A stretch of DNA of 64,000 nucleotides, taken from positions 184,941-248,940 of the forward strand of contig JASBRV010000135.1 in NCBI GenBank assembly GCA_030149295.1. The letters run 5' to 3'. This DNA is from Bacteriovoracales bacterium (lineage in GTDB: Bacteria > Bdellovibrionota > Bacteriovoracia > Bacteriovoracales > Bacteriovoracaceae). Made by a program: the position numbers and the translations under genes. Every line of letters begins with the position of its first letter. Positions within the stretch are counted from its first letter, which is position 1. The notes beneath the pieces were generated by a model. It saw only the letters and a list, made by a program, of their open reading frames with translations, had not been told where the DNA came from and did not search any database. Of this stretch, positions 44,103 to 53,353 are shown piece by piece.

Positions 44103-44951
44103 ATGAAGGGTGAACAGTGCTTTATTAAGATGCGTGATGATGTCGAGATCCATGCAGAAGTCTACGAAAAGGGAAATCCTCAATGGATTATCGTCACTCA
44201 TGGTATCGGAGAGCATTTAGGTCGACATCGCTATTTACAGGAGCTCATTTCCTCTCGTTTCAATATTTTCTTCTATGACCTAAGAGGTCATGGACTTTCT
44301 ATGGGAGAAGATGCTTACGTTCATGATTTTCAAGACTTCATTTTAGACTTGGATCAAATCATTGCCTATTTAAAGAATCGTTATCGCATGGAGAAATACT
44401 CACTCTTTGGCCACTCTATGGGAGCCCTTATTACGGCGAGCTTTATGCAAAGGCAGGTTAAGCCTGACTTTTATCCCGATAAAGTTTTCCTCAATGCACC
44501 TCCTGTGGGATTTGGAGGACCTGGTGGTTTAGCTGTAAAGCTTGGCCCTCACTCTCTATTTTCTGCTCTTGCAAAAAGTCCTCTATCTGTCCGTCTAGGA
44601 GGTCTCGTCGATTTAAAATACCTAAGCCATGATCCCTTAACGGCCAAGCGTTATAAGGACGATAGTAAAAATCATCTGACATTGCATACCAAACTCATTC
44701 TCGAAATGGTAAAGTGCTCTGGGGAAACCTTTAGTAAGCCTTTAAATGTTACTTGTCCTGCCTTTGTTTCTGTGGGGAGTGAGGATGGTATCGTCTGCCC
44801 TAAAAGTCTCATTGATTACTTTGAGCATATCGAAAAATCCTTTCACTTGAGAGTCTTTGAAGGGGCTTATCATGAAATTCATAACGAGATAGAAAAGTAT
44901 CGATTGCCTTATTTTGAGCATATTAAAGATTGTTTACTGGATTATTTATGA
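44103..44951 (+). CDS. Alpha/beta hydrolase, monoacylglycerol lipase/lysophospholipase-like
   Basis: 282 residues, cytosolic. THGIGEHLGRH (oxyanion region), YDLRGHGLSMGEDAYV, the nucleophile elbow FGHSMGALITA, the acid in VGSEDGIVCP and the His in YHEIHNE are all in register with Hydrolase_4 enzymes. It is the second such enzyme in the window (the other is at 41468), but the two are not close copies. Its stop overlaps the start of the GAF gene (ATGA), placing it first in a three-gene operon with the GAF gene and ogt. Confidence 0.88.
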   Translation: MKGEQCFIKMRDDVEIHAEVYEKGNPQWIIVTHGIGEHLGRHRYLQELISSRFNIFFYDLRGHGLSMGEDAYVHDFQDFILDLDQIIAYLKNRYRMEKYSLFGHSMGALITASFMQRQVKPDFYPDKVFLNAPPVGFGGPGGLAVKLGPHSLFSALAKSPLSVRLGGLVDLKYLSHDPLTAKRYKDDSKNHLTLHTKLILEMVKCSGETFSKPLNVTCPAFVSVGSEDGIVCPKSLIDYFEHIEKSFHLRVFEGAYHEIHNEIEKYRLPYFEHIKDCLLDYL

Positions 44952-45619
44952 GTCACTTTGATATTGGAAAAGAAAAAATTGGTCAGTTATGGTCTGATCT
45001 TCCCACTGACCTCTGCCTGTCTTTTAACGATGAAACCATGTGCTTGTGGGGAGAAGGGGGTGAGAGCCAAAACGCCATTCTTTTTAATGGGGTCCATCTT
45101 GGTGAACTTCGTTCTTCTTTAGCTCCCGTTAAAAATTTTGAGTTAGCAGGCTATCTTGCACCGATTTTATATCTTGAGAAAACCAAAGGTTTAGGTAACT
45201 TTGCAATGACCTTGCATGCATGGATTTGTGAGGCAAAGTCACTTTCACCTGAGGTTTGTGATTGGATTGGTATTTATTATAAAGCCGGTGCTTTCTTAGA
45301 GGTGGAGACCACGGACTTATATCTTGGTCCCTATATTGGAGAATACACCGATCATCAGGTTATCCCTCTTAATAGAGGTCTATGTGGTCTTGCGCTGAGA
45401 GAGGAGAGGGTTGTTAATGTCGCCAATGTTCACGAGGAATCTCTTCACATAGCGTGCAGTTTGAAAACTAATAGTGAGCTCATCATTCCTTTGAAGAATT
45501 CAAAAGGTGAGATGATTGCGGAGCTTGATATTGATTGTAATAGAATCGGAGCCTTTAGTCCTGAAATTGAAGATAAGTTTAAAAAGTTCTCAGAATCTTT
45601 TAAGGATATATTGGCATGA
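44948..45619 (+). CDS. GAF domain protein
   Basis: 223 residues from an ATG at 44948 that overlaps the upstream stop. The GAF fold occupies residues about 95-215 and shows GPYIGEYTDHQVIPLNRGLC, then ERVVNVANVHEE and LIIPLKNSKGEMIAELDID. This pattern resembles free methionine-R-sulfoxide reductase-type GAF domains, with a Cys in GLCG and another in HIACSL. Ligand binding or reductase activity could not be proven here. An in-frame start at 44930 would add six residues. It overlaps ogt by four bases. Confidence 0.8.
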   Translation: MSHFDIGKEKIGQLWSDLPTDLCLSFNDETMCLWGEGGESQNAILFNGVHLGELRSSLAPVKNFELAGYLAPILYLEKTKGLGNFAMTLHAWICEAKSLSPEVCDWIGIYYKAGAFLEVETTDLYLGPYIGEYTDHQVIPLNRGLCGLALREERVVNVANVHEESLHIACSLKTNSELIIPLKNSKGEMIAELDIDCNRIGAFSPEIEDKFKKFSESFKDILA

Positions 45620-46101
45620 TTTACACTTCTTTTATGAGCCCTTGGGGCAAAATAAAAGTAATACGCTCAGCACTTGGACTCGTAAGCCTTTCTTTTGAGA
45701 ATTTTTCTTCTCACAATGCTAAAGGGGAAGCTATCGAACAAAGAGATGGTGATGACCTTCTTCTTCTCGCAAAGGAGCAAATTCTTGAGTATGCGAGTGG
45801 GAAAAGGAAGAGTTTTTCACTCACTTTAGATTTATCCTCTGGAAGTGAATTTCAAAAACTTGCTTGGGGGGAAATGACAAAAATTCCTTTTGGGACAACT
45901 AGCACCTATGGAGCGTTAGCGAAGGCCTGTGGATCACCTAAAGGTGCTCGTGCTATGGGTGGTGCTGCAAACCGAAACCCGCTCCCTCTCATTATTCCTT
46001 GTCATAGGGTGATGGGAAAAAATGGCCAATTAACCGGTTTTGCGCTCGGTTTAAGGCTAAAAACTGAGCTTCTTACTCACGAGGGTGTCCTTTTACACTA
46101 G
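45616..46101 (+). CDS. ogt: Methylated-DNA--protein-cysteine methyltransferase (Ogt/MGMT)
   Basis: 161 residues. It repairs O6-alkylguanine by moving the alkyl group to its own cysteine. The acceptor Cys129 is in LIIPCHRVMGKNG. The DNA-binding helix region is GALAKACGSPKGARAMGGAANRNP, and FQKLAWGEMTKIPFG is a further hallmark. It overlaps the GAF gene stop (ATGA). Grouped with a GAF protein that looks like a sulfoxide-reductase type, it suggests a small damage-repair operon. Confidence 0.94.
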   Translation: MIYTSFMSPWGKIKVIRSALGLVSLSFENFSSHNAKGEAIEQRDGDDLLLLAKEQILEYASGKRKSFSLTLDLSSGSEFQKLAWGEMTKIPFGTTSTYGALAKACGSPKGARAMGGAANRNPLPLIIPCHRVMGKNGQLTGFALGLRLKTELLTHEGVLLH

Positions 46102-46230
46102 TTTTCAGGCACTTAGGTGTCACAAACTTCCTTTTTAGTCAGGTAAGTCCTTAAACTTTCAACCAACTTCCCCGATAAGGAAACGATGGACTAGGTTTAT
46201 ACTGGTCAACTTTTAATCAAAAGGAGCCCG

Positions 46231-46839
46231 ATGGGTGTAAACAAACTCGACATTGAGTTTGAAGACGACGAAGAAATTCAGGCGCGGGAAGAAGCCGAGC
46301 GCAAGAAAAGAGAAGTCGTAGACAACGTCGACATTCAGTTTGGTGACGTTGATGGGGAAGGTACGCCTCCCAAGGGCACTGCTCAACCTAAAGCAGCCCC
46401 TACCCAACAAAAGGCGAGCGCTTCAGCTCATCAAAAAGCAAGCGCTCCTGCAAGAGGGATCCAATCGGCTAGTCCACAACAATCAGCACCAGCAAGTGCA
46501 CCTTCCGTCAATGTAGGAGCAGACTATAAACTTGGTGATGAATTAAAAAAGGTTTCTAAGACCAATCAAGTTTTGGCAATAGAGATTGAGGCAAGAGTGA
46601 AAGTGGAAGTGGCGCAAAAGATGACTAAGACTATTGCTGACTTTCACGCCCAAAATAAATTACTCGAGCATAAGATCAATAAACTCCTCACGCAGATGCA
46701 TAAGAAAGCCCCACCCTTAAAAGCAGAGCTTATGCAAATCAAAAAACTTCTTAAAGAACATGCGAGTCTTGATGAAGATACTGAAGAAGAGTCATCTAAT
46801 GAAGCATTGAAAAGGCCAGTGAAAAAGAAAGCAGCCTAG
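46231..46839 (+). CDS. Coiled-coil protein with Ala/Pro/Gln-rich linker, unknown function
   Basis: 202 residues. The first 45 residues are acidic and charged (DIEFEDDEEIQAREEAERKK). Residues about 50-100 are low complexity Ala/Pro/Gln/Ser. Residues about 103-175 form a likely coiled coil. The end (KRPVKKKAA) is basic. AAGGAG lies 6 bases before the ATG. There is no signal. The family is not recognised, and its stop overlaps the convergent metalloprotease stop. Confidence 0.65.
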   Translation: MGVNKLDIEFEDDEEIQAREEAERKKREVVDNVDIQFGDVDGEGTPPKGTAQPKAAPTQQKASASAHQKASAPARGIQSASPQQSAPASAPSVNVGADYKLGDELKKVSKTNQVLAIEIEARVKVEVAQKMTKTIADFHAQNKLLEHKINKLLTQMHKKAPPLKAELMQIKKLLKEHASLDEDTEEESSNEALKRPVKKKAA

Positions 46840-48419
46840 TCTTCAGAGACATGGCCTCTATCAAAGTAATTACTCTTTACCCTAAGTTTTTTGTAATACT
46901 CATATTCTCCAAAATATACGGGGATTAATTTCTCTGGATTATAAGTGATATCAAAGTCATCTTTAAATTGGTCGAAATACATCATAACATCTCTTCTATT
47001 AGTAAGAGGAAGGTTAACATTGGTCATATACATGGCTTCCGACATATCACTAAAGTACTGACTTAGAATGCCCAGGAAATGATTCATCTTTTTACTGAAA
47101 CTCTTACCTGAAGAAGTGCTAAGAGGATTGATTCCATTAAAGACAAGAATTTCCTCTTCTGAAAAGATGCCTTTTATTGGAGTGATAAAACTACCATAGT
47201 TGTCCTCGAAGTGTGTCTTTATGTGTTGCTTGATCTTTTTTTGAATTGAAAAAACTTTCATTGCCGTTTCAAAGGGGTAGAGAAATAAAATTTCTTCCTT
47301 TGGGACGATTTGAAAATCCACGGCTTTCAAAAGATCAGTCTCAAAAAGAAACTTTCTGAAAACATTGCTACGCTCAAAAGGTTCTATAGTCCCATAGGTA
47401 AGTCGATTAAGATTCAAATCTGATAAAATTTCCTGCTTTCGTTGATCTATTTCCTGATCAAGGTTTTTGATGATTTCGTAATTTCTAGGGAATTCAAAAT
47501 AGATAAAGTCTTCGAATGCTTTTGCCTGTTCTTCATTTGCACCAAACATGTGGGAAATCTCATGAAGGAGAACGGAAGTCATGACTCTTTGGAGATTTTT
47601 AGTCGGCACTTTAAGAAATTTACTCTTTGATAAGCAGATATCTGCCTTAAGAGAAAATTCGGAAACGGAGCCAAGCTTTTCTACACCATTTTGATCAAAA
47701 CACTTTTCTTTAAAATCAATATTCGCGTCTCTTAAGAGCAGTTTAAAGGGAGATTGACGAAAAAGACTTACCTCACTGCAATCTTTAAGATCGTAAACAA
47801 TAGGATTATTTGAATAGATGTTCTTTACACCCTTTCCATGATACCGACAAGCCTTGTATCTTTCGACCTTTGTTCTAAACTTATCGCCTACTATAAGTTG
47901 AAGAAAGTGTTCATTAGAAGAAGTAGAATCAAGTCCCTCTGCTAAAAGAAGATCCACCTCTGTGTAAGGCTCAATGTATTCAAAGTTTTGATCTCTTAGG
48001 CTAGGGTATCTATCCCTTAGATGCTGAGCAAGGTTTTTTCCCTCCTCGCTGGTCGTGACAAGATTGAGGCTAGTATTAAATGCAGCCTCGACTTCCTTAA
48101 AGGTAGGATAATCGAGATCGGTACCACCGCCATCAATATTACCGCCATTAACTCTAATGATGTCTTCTAAAACCGTTTCCCCTTCAGTCTCAACAATATT
48201 GATAAGTTCATTTTGAGAACATTCTTTAGTGTCACTCTTATTTTTACCTTCTTCACTCTCTTTACAGTTATCTCCATAGAAGACACCGTAATCTCCAAGA
48301 GGATAGCGGCGATGATCTTGTTCACCACTTAAATCAAAGGCAAAAGTGCTTAAAGGACTCAGAGAAACGAGGGTGAGAGCTATCGTAAGGTAGTTTTTCA
48401 TATGAGGATAATTTATCAT
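46836..48419 (-). CDS. Secreted HExxH zinc protease-like protein
   Basis: 527 residues from an ATG at 48419 (GAAGAG about 7 bases upstream); another in-frame ATG at 48401 would give a shorter leader, MKNYLTIALTLVSLSPLSTFA. Both carry a signal peptide. The zinc motif is HEISHMFGANEEQ near residue 310, with a downstream Glu. Paired cysteines (NCKESE..ECSQ, ACRYHGKG) suggest oxidised export. The protein is otherwise unlike the Met-zincin at 18426. It is probably an exported metallopeptidase; substrate is unknown. Confidence 0.72.
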   Translation of the reverse strand: MINYPHMKNYLTIALTLVSLSPLSTFAFDLSGEQDHRRYPLGDYGVFYGDNCKESEEGKNKSDTKECSQNELINIVETEGETVLEDIIRVNGGNIDGGGTDLDYPTFKEVEAAFNTSLNLVTTSEEGKNLAQHLRDRYPSLRDQNFEYIEPYTEVDLLLAEGLDSTSSNEHFLQLIVGDKFRTKVERYKACRYHGKGVKNIYSNNPIVYDLKDCSEVSLFRQSPFKLLLRDANIDFKEKCFDQNGVEKLGSVSEFSLKADICLSKSKFLKVPTKNLQRVMTSVLLHEISHMFGANEEQAKAFEDFIYFEFPRNYEIIKNLDQEIDQRKQEILSDLNLNRLTYGTIEPFERSNVFRKFLFETDLLKAVDFQIVPKEEILFLYPFETAMKVFSIQKKIKQHIKTHFEDNYGSFITPIKGIFSEEEILVFNGINPLSTSSGKSFSKKMNHFLGILSQYFSDMSEAMYMTNVNLPLTNRRDVMMYFDQFKDDFDITYNPEKLIPVYFGEYEYYKKLRVKSNYFDRGHVSED

Positions 48420-48530
48420 GGGGACTCTTCTTGAGTTTCCTATCATTATCTAAACCTATAATTCATTCAGCATGTATAAACTTTTTTCACTAAAAACACA
48501 TCTAAGTACCTAAAAATATGAGGGTCTCAT

Positions 48531-48571
48531 TTGTTAACGAAACGTTAAAAAACCAGCGTTTTCGTTAACAA
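48531..48571. promoter_or_regulatory. Perfect 12-bp inverted repeat, candidate operator
   Basis: TTGTTAACGAAA (48531-48542) and TTTCGTTAACAA (48560-48571) are exact reverse complements, 17 bases apart. A related AACGAAAC lies again at about 48615. The element is in the 250-base divergent gap between the metalloprotease gene (minus) and the barrel gene (plus), about 97 bases before the latter's start. It could bind a dimeric regulator. Confidence 0.5.
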
Positions 48572-48667
48572 GGCAAATCTATAAGTGAATTCCTCCTTTT
48601 GTTAAAAATTGGTCAACGAAACATTTGAGTTTTTCATCAATGACTAGAAACAAAAAAGGAGAATGAA

Positions 48668-49330
48668 ATGAAAAAACAACTCGTAACAATCATGGGTTTA
48701 GCCCTTCTTGCTAACTCTAACTTTGCTCAAGAGGAGCTTTCAACAACTCTCGATGATCATCGCAATGCTTTGCGAGTTTCTTTAGGGTTTGGGGCTTCAA
48801 CTTATGACGAGATGGAGGTCAACGGAGCCAATACCAAAGCTGAGGGAAATGGTTTTGATATGGCCATGACGCAAGTAAGGCTTGAGAAAAACTACTCACT
48901 CTTTGAAGTTTTACCTGTCTCTACCTCGGCGGTTTTCTCTCACTCAAGTGGTGATGAATCAGAATTTTCATCGCAGTTGGATTATGAGCGAAGCACTTTT
49001 GCTATTGAGCAAAAAGCTTTTCTAGAAGTTCCTATGGCATCAACAATCTTTCGCCCCTATGTCGGTGCAGGTGTCGGTTATAGCCGATTTGCCGTTGAAC
49101 TTGCTTTTGATGACTTAAGGGATCGCACTGAGTTTATGGGTTATCAAGTCACAACAAAGGTTGGGTTTGAAGTTCTAAGCGAAAGCAATTGGAGCTTTGA
49201 TGCTTATTATGCCCTCGATACTTTTAATGTGGATACCGTGAAGGTGAATTCGAGGCTTGAAACAGGCAACACGGGCGATATGAAGTTAAGAGGCTCTTCA
49301 GTCGCTGTCTCCATTGGATATAGATTATAG
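48668..49330 (+). CDS. Outer-membrane beta-barrel protein (OmpA/OmpW-barrel-like)
   Basis: 220 residues. A signal peptide (MKKQLVTIMGLALLANSNFA) precedes eight or so alternating beta strands (VSLGFGASTYDEM, YVGAGVGYSRFAVEL) and a final SVAVSIGYRL, a typical barrel end. AAAAAGGAG lies just upstream. It lies first in the direction of the glycine-rich/MACPF genes and is separated from them by a strong hairpin at 49372. It may anchor or secrete that system, by context only. Confidence 0.78.
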   Translation: MKKQLVTIMGLALLANSNFAQEELSTTLDDHRNALRVSLGFGASTYDEMEVNGANTKAEGNGFDMAMTQVRLEKNYSLFEVLPVSTSAVFSHSSGDESEFSSQLDYERSTFAIEQKAFLEVPMASTIFRPYVGAGVGYSRFAVELAFDDLRDRTEFMGYQVTTKVGFEVLSESNWSFDAYYALDTFNVDTVKVNSRLETGNTGDMKLRGSSVAVSIGYRL

Positions 49331-49371
49331 AAATCTCCTCCTTGGCGTTTGGCTAAGGGGTTTCTAGTCAG

Positions 49372-49400
49372 GGGTCATGAAAGTCCAACTTTCATGGCCC
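49372..49400 (+). promoter_or_regulatory. Strong stem-loop before the glycine-rich gene
   Basis: GGGTCATGAAAGT, loop CCA and ACTTTCATGGCCC form a 13-bp stem with one T-G wobble. It has no T-run, so it is not a standard terminator. It lies 35 bases before the chosen start of the glycine-rich gene, 42 bases after the barrel gene's stop. It may be an mRNA processing or stability element. Confidence 0.5.
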
Positions 49401-49434
49401 TATGACTAAGAAAAACGAACAAAAGGATAACAAA

Positions 49435-50589
49435 ATGAAAAATATAAAGAATCAATGGTTTTTACTCCCTCTTTCAGTGAGTATGCTTTTAACACCTCAG
49501 CTAAAGGCAGTAGATTTCCCCCTATCAGAAGGTGAAGAATGTAGACATCTTGTAGTGAACTCTACAATGAATCTTCCCTCTTTTTACAATAAAGAGAATC
49601 CTCTTAAATGTGATTCGATTGAATTTAAAGAGGATAGTGTTCTTATTTTTAATTCTGACGTGGAAATCATCACTCAAAACTTAAAAGGAAATCCTAACTT
49701 CCAATCAAACCTTTATCCTGTGAAGGAGAGGATGAATTTTGGCTCTCGTTTCCTCAACCGGTTGGATCACACAATAGCAATAATTAAGACTACGGCTGGT
49801 ACAGGACATCATGGGCACAACGGTGGTAACGGAAGAAATGCAAGCTGTAAAATTAAGTGGGGAGTTCCTAAATGTCATGGAACAACCCCAGGTGCACCCG
49901 GGGGACATGGTGGTCGTGGTCAGGATGGAAGACCTGGAGCCTCTGGTCAAAATGGTCGTGATGGCCGCGATGGTTATTCATTTACTTTGACTACATACCA
50001 AATTGAAAACTTAAAGAAGCTTACTGTTATTACTAACGGTGAAAATGGCCAAAAAGGACAGGACGGACAACAAGGAAGCCGTGGTGGCAATGGCGGTAAT
50101 GGTGGCCAAGGTGGTGTCGGCGGTTCCGGAAAGTATGGTCATTCTTCAAGCCACGGTGGTCGTGGTGGCAATGCAGGTAATGGCGGAAATGGTGGATCTG
50201 GTGGCAATGGTGGAGCTGGTGGAAACGGCGGCGATGGCGGTGCTATTGAAATTACTTTTCAATCCTCTGCTATTACTCAGGCGACACTAAATGAAGTGGA
50301 ATTTGATCTTTCTAGTTATGGCGGAAAAGGTGGTGCTGGTGGAGTCGCTGGTCGTGGTGGTCAACCTGGTAGTCCTGGATCTCCAGGTAGAGGTGGCCCC
50401 GGAGGAGATGGTCGCTGGTTTGAAAGTTCTGGGGCTGGTGGCTTAGGTGGTCATCCTGGCTCAGCGGGAAGTCCTGGACGACCGGGAACTTCAGGAGAGG
50501 CCGGTCAAAACGGTGTGAATGGAGAAGTCACGAAACCAGCCATTTGGATTGAAATCGATGGCAATTACTTTAATTATTTTGAACTTTAA
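49435..50589 (+). CDS. Secreted glycine-rich, collagen-like protein 1
   Basis: 384 residues from 49435, where AAAGGATAACAAA precedes the ATG; an ATG at 49402 would add 11 charged residues. A signal peptide ends at about LKA. Residues about 25-110 form an N-terminal module with two Cys (ECRHLVV, LKCDSI). The rest has Gly every third residue or more ([30 protein letters not shown]), interrupted by two short non-Gly beta segments ([30 protein letters not shown]). It is likely an extended fibrous surface protein. Together with the next gene it forms a paralogous pair. Confidence 0.75.
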   Translation: MKNIKNQWFLLPLSVSMLLTPQLKAVDFPLSEGEECRHLVVNSTMNLPSFYNKENPLKCDSIEFKEDSVLIFNSDVEIITQNLKGNPNFQSNLYPVKERMNFGSRFLNRLDHTIAIIKTTAGTGHHGHNGGNGRNASCKIKWGVPKCHGTTPGAPGGHGGRGQDGRPGASGQNGRDGRDGYSFTLTTYQIENLKKLTVITNGENGQKGQDGQQGSRGGNGGNGGQGGVGGSGKYGHSSSHGGRGGNAGNGGNGGSGGNGGAGGNGGDGGAIEITFQSSAITQATLNEVEFDLSSYGGKGGAGGVAGRGGQPGSPGSPGRGGPGGDGRWFESSGAGGLGGHPGSAGSPGRPGTSGEAGQNGVNGEVTKPAIWIEIDGNYFNYFEL

Positions 50590-50607
50590 ACAATAAGGAA
50601 GGAAATC

Positions 50608-51834
50608 ATGAAACTTAAAAAACTTTTAATAGTCTACGCATTAACAAGCCCTCTGCTTACAAACGCAGCGGCGTTACAAAGAAAAACAATTAATCTTGAT
50701 GGGAGAAAATTTGAGAAAGTTGAGTTGGATGAAATTCGCTGTCAGGAACTCTTTATCAATGACACGGTAAATTTTGAAGCGCAAGAGAATGTGATCAAAA
50801 TTGTTTGCGATAAAATTCATTTCAATAAAGGAAGTAAGCTCATTGTGAATAAACACTTGCAAATGAAGTCTAAATTTCTTTCAGGTGAAATCAATGTCAT
50901 TGGCAAAAGAGAAAATATCAATGGATCCAATGGCGAAGATGGAAGTGAAGGAGTCAATGGTGACAAGGGAAAAGATGGAGCTAAAGGTGGCGATGGTCGT
51001 GCCGCTAGAGCAGGAAATGGCGCCACTAACGGCAGTACCGGTTGTCAAGGTCAAAATGGGGTAAATGGATCAAATGGTGGAAATGGTGAGGATGGATTTG
51101 ATGGTAAGAAAAATGTCACCATCGATATCCGAAGCGAGGCCTTTCATCCCGAATCGTTTTTCTTCATTGAAAGTCTTGGAGGTAACGGCGGTCGCGGTGG
51201 TGAAGGTGGTCGCGGTGGAAATGGTGGTCATGCAGGTGCTGGCGGCGAAGGTGGTCGTGGCGGTAAGGCCAATGGTCTTCTTGGACAATCGGCCGGAAAC
51301 GGCGGTGCTGGCGGTAACGGTGGAGATGGCGGCGATGCCGGAAATGGTGGTCATGCCGGAAATGGTGGTCGCGGTGGAGATGGAGGAGATGTTTACATCC
51401 TTGCTATTGTTCCTAAAGGCGAAGCACCGGATCGATCCATCCTTCCCCAGAGTCATCGTGCCCTAGAGATCAATAACTATGGAGGTCAAGGCGGAGCTCC
51501 CGGTGTCCCAGGCGTTGGTGGTGTCGGTGGTAACGGCGGTAATGGTGGCCGTGGTGGCGAAGGAGGAGAAGGAGACCTCTTAAATGGTGATGGAGATCCT
51601 GGTTTCTCTGGAGTCGATGGCGAAAAAGGAAAGGATGGTCTCGATGGGAAAAAGGGCGTTTATGGTGAACACGGTGAAAGAGGACTTGTTTCTGAAAACC
51701 TGACGGGCTTTTTTAGAGATGATGTCATTCCCCCTTTTGAAGTTGAATTTAAAACGAATACGAGAAGGAAGTCTATCAGTAGACCTATTGAAATCAAAGA
51801 ATTCAAGAAGGCCAATCTGATTGAGCTTTTTTAA
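50608..51834 (+). CDS. Secreted glycine-rich, collagen-like protein 2
   Basis: 408 residues, GGAAGG upstream of the ATG. A signal peptide ([20 protein letters not shown]) is followed by a module (residues about 21-110; [23 protein letters not shown]) that aligns with the N-terminal module of the preceding protein. Then come collagen-type GxxGxx stretches ([19 protein letters not shown]), a beta insertion, [12 protein letters not shown] repeats, a second insertion ([13 protein letters not shown]), and a final collagen-like block. The C terminus is charged. It is 18 bases after the first glycine-rich gene and 12 before the MACPF gene. Confidence 0.75.
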   Translation: MKLKKLLIVYALTSPLLTNAAALQRKTINLDGRKFEKVELDEIRCQELFINDTVNFEAQENVIKIVCDKIHFNKGSKLIVNKHLQMKSKFLSGEINVIGKRENINGSNGEDGSEGVNGDKGKDGAKGGDGRAARAGNGATNGSTGCQGQNGVNGSNGGNGEDGFDGKKNVTIDIRSEAFHPESFFFIESLGGNGGRGGEGGRGGNGGHAGAGGEGGRGGKANGLLGQSAGNGGAGGNGGDGGDAGNGGHAGNGGRGGDGGDVYILAIVPKGEAPDRSILPQSHRALEINNYGGQGGAPGVPGVGGVGGNGGNGGRGGEGGEGDLLNGDGDPGFSGVDGEKGKDGLDGKKGVYGEHGERGLVSENLTGFFRDDVIPPFEVEFKTNTRRKSISRPIEIKEFKKANLIELF

Positions 51835-51845
51835 GGAGAAAGAAA

Positions 51846-53255
51846 ATGAAATTGACTAGAATCATAACACTAACACTTATATCACCAATGCTTTTAGCAT
51901 CGACTGATATCTTGCACACCCCAGGCCTGAAACTAGGTCTGGGGGGAAACCTGAACCTCAACTTTCCCTTTCAAAAAAAGGAGAGATGCCTTCAAGCCCA
52001 AGACGGTGTTTGGACTCAGGTGAATACAGGGGCTTTATACTTAAACTATGATTCCTCACTGGTGAAAAGTCATCGAGACTTAGATAGTCGTCTCAATATT
52101 GATGTCACTTTGGAAGCAAAGGCTAAGTTTAAAGTTTTCTCTTTTGATAAGAAATTTGAATCGTCAATAAAGCATAAGTACAAATCAACTAAGGATTCCT
52201 TGAGTTATTTAGTGAATGCTCACTATGATTTCGGACAAAAGGAAATAGAAGAAGTTGTTCTTAAGCCTAGATACCAAAAGCTTCTAGATGAAGGAAATTA
52301 TCAAGAGTTTATTCGCCGTTGTGGTACTCACTATGTCCAAAGCACTCATCAAAAGGCGATGGCCAATTTACTGATCACTTCAGATTCTCTTAATAAGACA
52401 GAGATGAATCATGTCATTGCTAGTCTTAATAGTGGTGGATCAATTGGTGAAGTAAGTGGTAGCTATACGGCGAAGGCCGATTTTTTCTATCAAATGGTCA
52501 CCAAAGTGAGTAACACAAAGGTCTACGTTGAGGCCAATGGTGGTAACTCTAGCGCTTTTAACGGTTTTGATGATTATGAAAGTGCGAAGACCTCTTTTAA
52601 TGGTTTTTTAAAGACTATCACAAGAGAAAGTTCAGTACCCTCTCGCTATACGGTGCTTCCCATACCGGGACTTCCTCCAAGTGAGATTTTTGAAATTGAT
52701 GAAGAGTTTTTATCAAGAGCTTATTATATTGCGATAGAGATTGATGATGAGCTTTCAAGAGTTAAAGAACTCCTTGCAGACTATGATCACACTCAAACAA
52801 AGTGGATGAAAGATTTAAGAGAGGCCCAAAGAGTACTCACTTATCGACAAAAAGTCCTCAACCAGATGGTAAAAGACTGTGAAAAGAAGGGCATTTGTCG
52901 CAAAGAAGATTTATCTTTTCGCTCTTTAAACTTTGCTGCAACCTCAGACTTTCTTGAAAAGATTGAGATGTATCGAGACGATGACAGTGAAGTAGTTAAG
53001 GTGGTGATTGAAGGAAAATTGGTTGATAGCGCCTTAGTCAAAAGCTTAAGCGTCATAAGAGTTGTAGATGGTCTTGAGCAAGTTGAACTTGAGAGTTCAT
53101 TGAAGGATTGGTCCTTTGATTCAAGAAATTTTCGATTCATTGGTATTGCTGATCGTTATGTAAAATCTGAACTCGAAGGAAAAAGTGTTTCTTACATGGT
53201 GAAAGTGAGAGATGTGAATGACAGAGAAGAAGAATATCCCATTCAATTTTACTAA
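51846..53255 (+). CDS. MACPF (perforin-like) pore-forming protein
   Basis: 469 residues with a signal peptide (MKLTRIITLTLISPMLLA). The MACPF signature is clear: FIRRCGTHYVQSTHQKAMA (Cys159, Gly160-Thr-His-Tyr163), then LNSGGSIGEVSGSY, and the domain end VYVEANGGN...VLPIPGLPP near residues 225-280. These domains insert beta-hairpins to form membrane pores in toxins and immune perforins. Residues about 290-345 are a helical, coiled-coil-like part, and the end is beta-rich. AAGGAG precedes the ATG. It follows the glycine-rich pair in one operon. A strong terminator follows. Attack on other cells is plausible but unproven. Confidence 0.88.
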   Translation: MKLTRIITLTLISPMLLASTDILHTPGLKLGLGGNLNLNFPFQKKERCLQAQDGVWTQVNTGALYLNYDSSLVKSHRDLDSRLNIDVTLEAKAKFKVFSFDKKFESSIKHKYKSTKDSLSYLVNAHYDFGQKEIEEVVLKPRYQKLLDEGNYQEFIRRCGTHYVQSTHQKAMANLLITSDSLNKTEMNHVIASLNSGGSIGEVSGSYTAKADFFYQMVTKVSNTKVYVEANGGNSSAFNGFDDYESAKTSFNGFLKTITRESSVPSRYTVLPIPGLPPSEIFEIDEEFLSRAYYIAIEIDDELSRVKELLADYDHTQTKWMKDLREAQRVLTYRQKVLNQMVKDCEKKGICRKEDLSFRSLNFAATSDFLEKIEMYRDDDSEVVKVVIEGKLVDSALVKSLSVIRVVDGLEQVELESSLKDWSFDSRNFRFIGIADRYVKSELEGKSVSYMVKVRDVNDREEEYPIQFY

Positions 53256-53266
53256 CTGTGATATTT

Positions 53267-53294
53267 AAAAGCCCCTTGAATGGGGCTTTTTTTT
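53267..53294 (+). terminator. Intrinsic terminator after the MACPF gene
   Basis: AAAAGCCCC, loop TTGAAT and GGGGCTTTT form a 9-bp stem running into eight Ts. It lies 12 bases after the MACPF stop and separates it from the regulator gene. Confidence 0.92.
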
Positions 53295-53353
53295 GCTCTC
53301 TTTTTTTAGAAAGTGTTAAACTTAAAAGAAATCCTAAAAAATAAGAGTGAAGT

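Noticed and set aside
50039..51466. Long open frames in other phases and on the other strand across the glycine-rich genes
   Set aside because: They are by-products of repetitive GGT/GGC codons. They lack ribosome-binding sites and signal-bearing starts, and the frames carrying the two signal peptides explain the region.
50039..51600. Repetitive GGTGG tracts as a CRISPR or minisatellite
   Set aside because: The repeats are coding and degenerate in codons, with no conserved spacer length or palindromic unit. Signal peptides and in-frame Gly-X-X patterns fit protein repeats.
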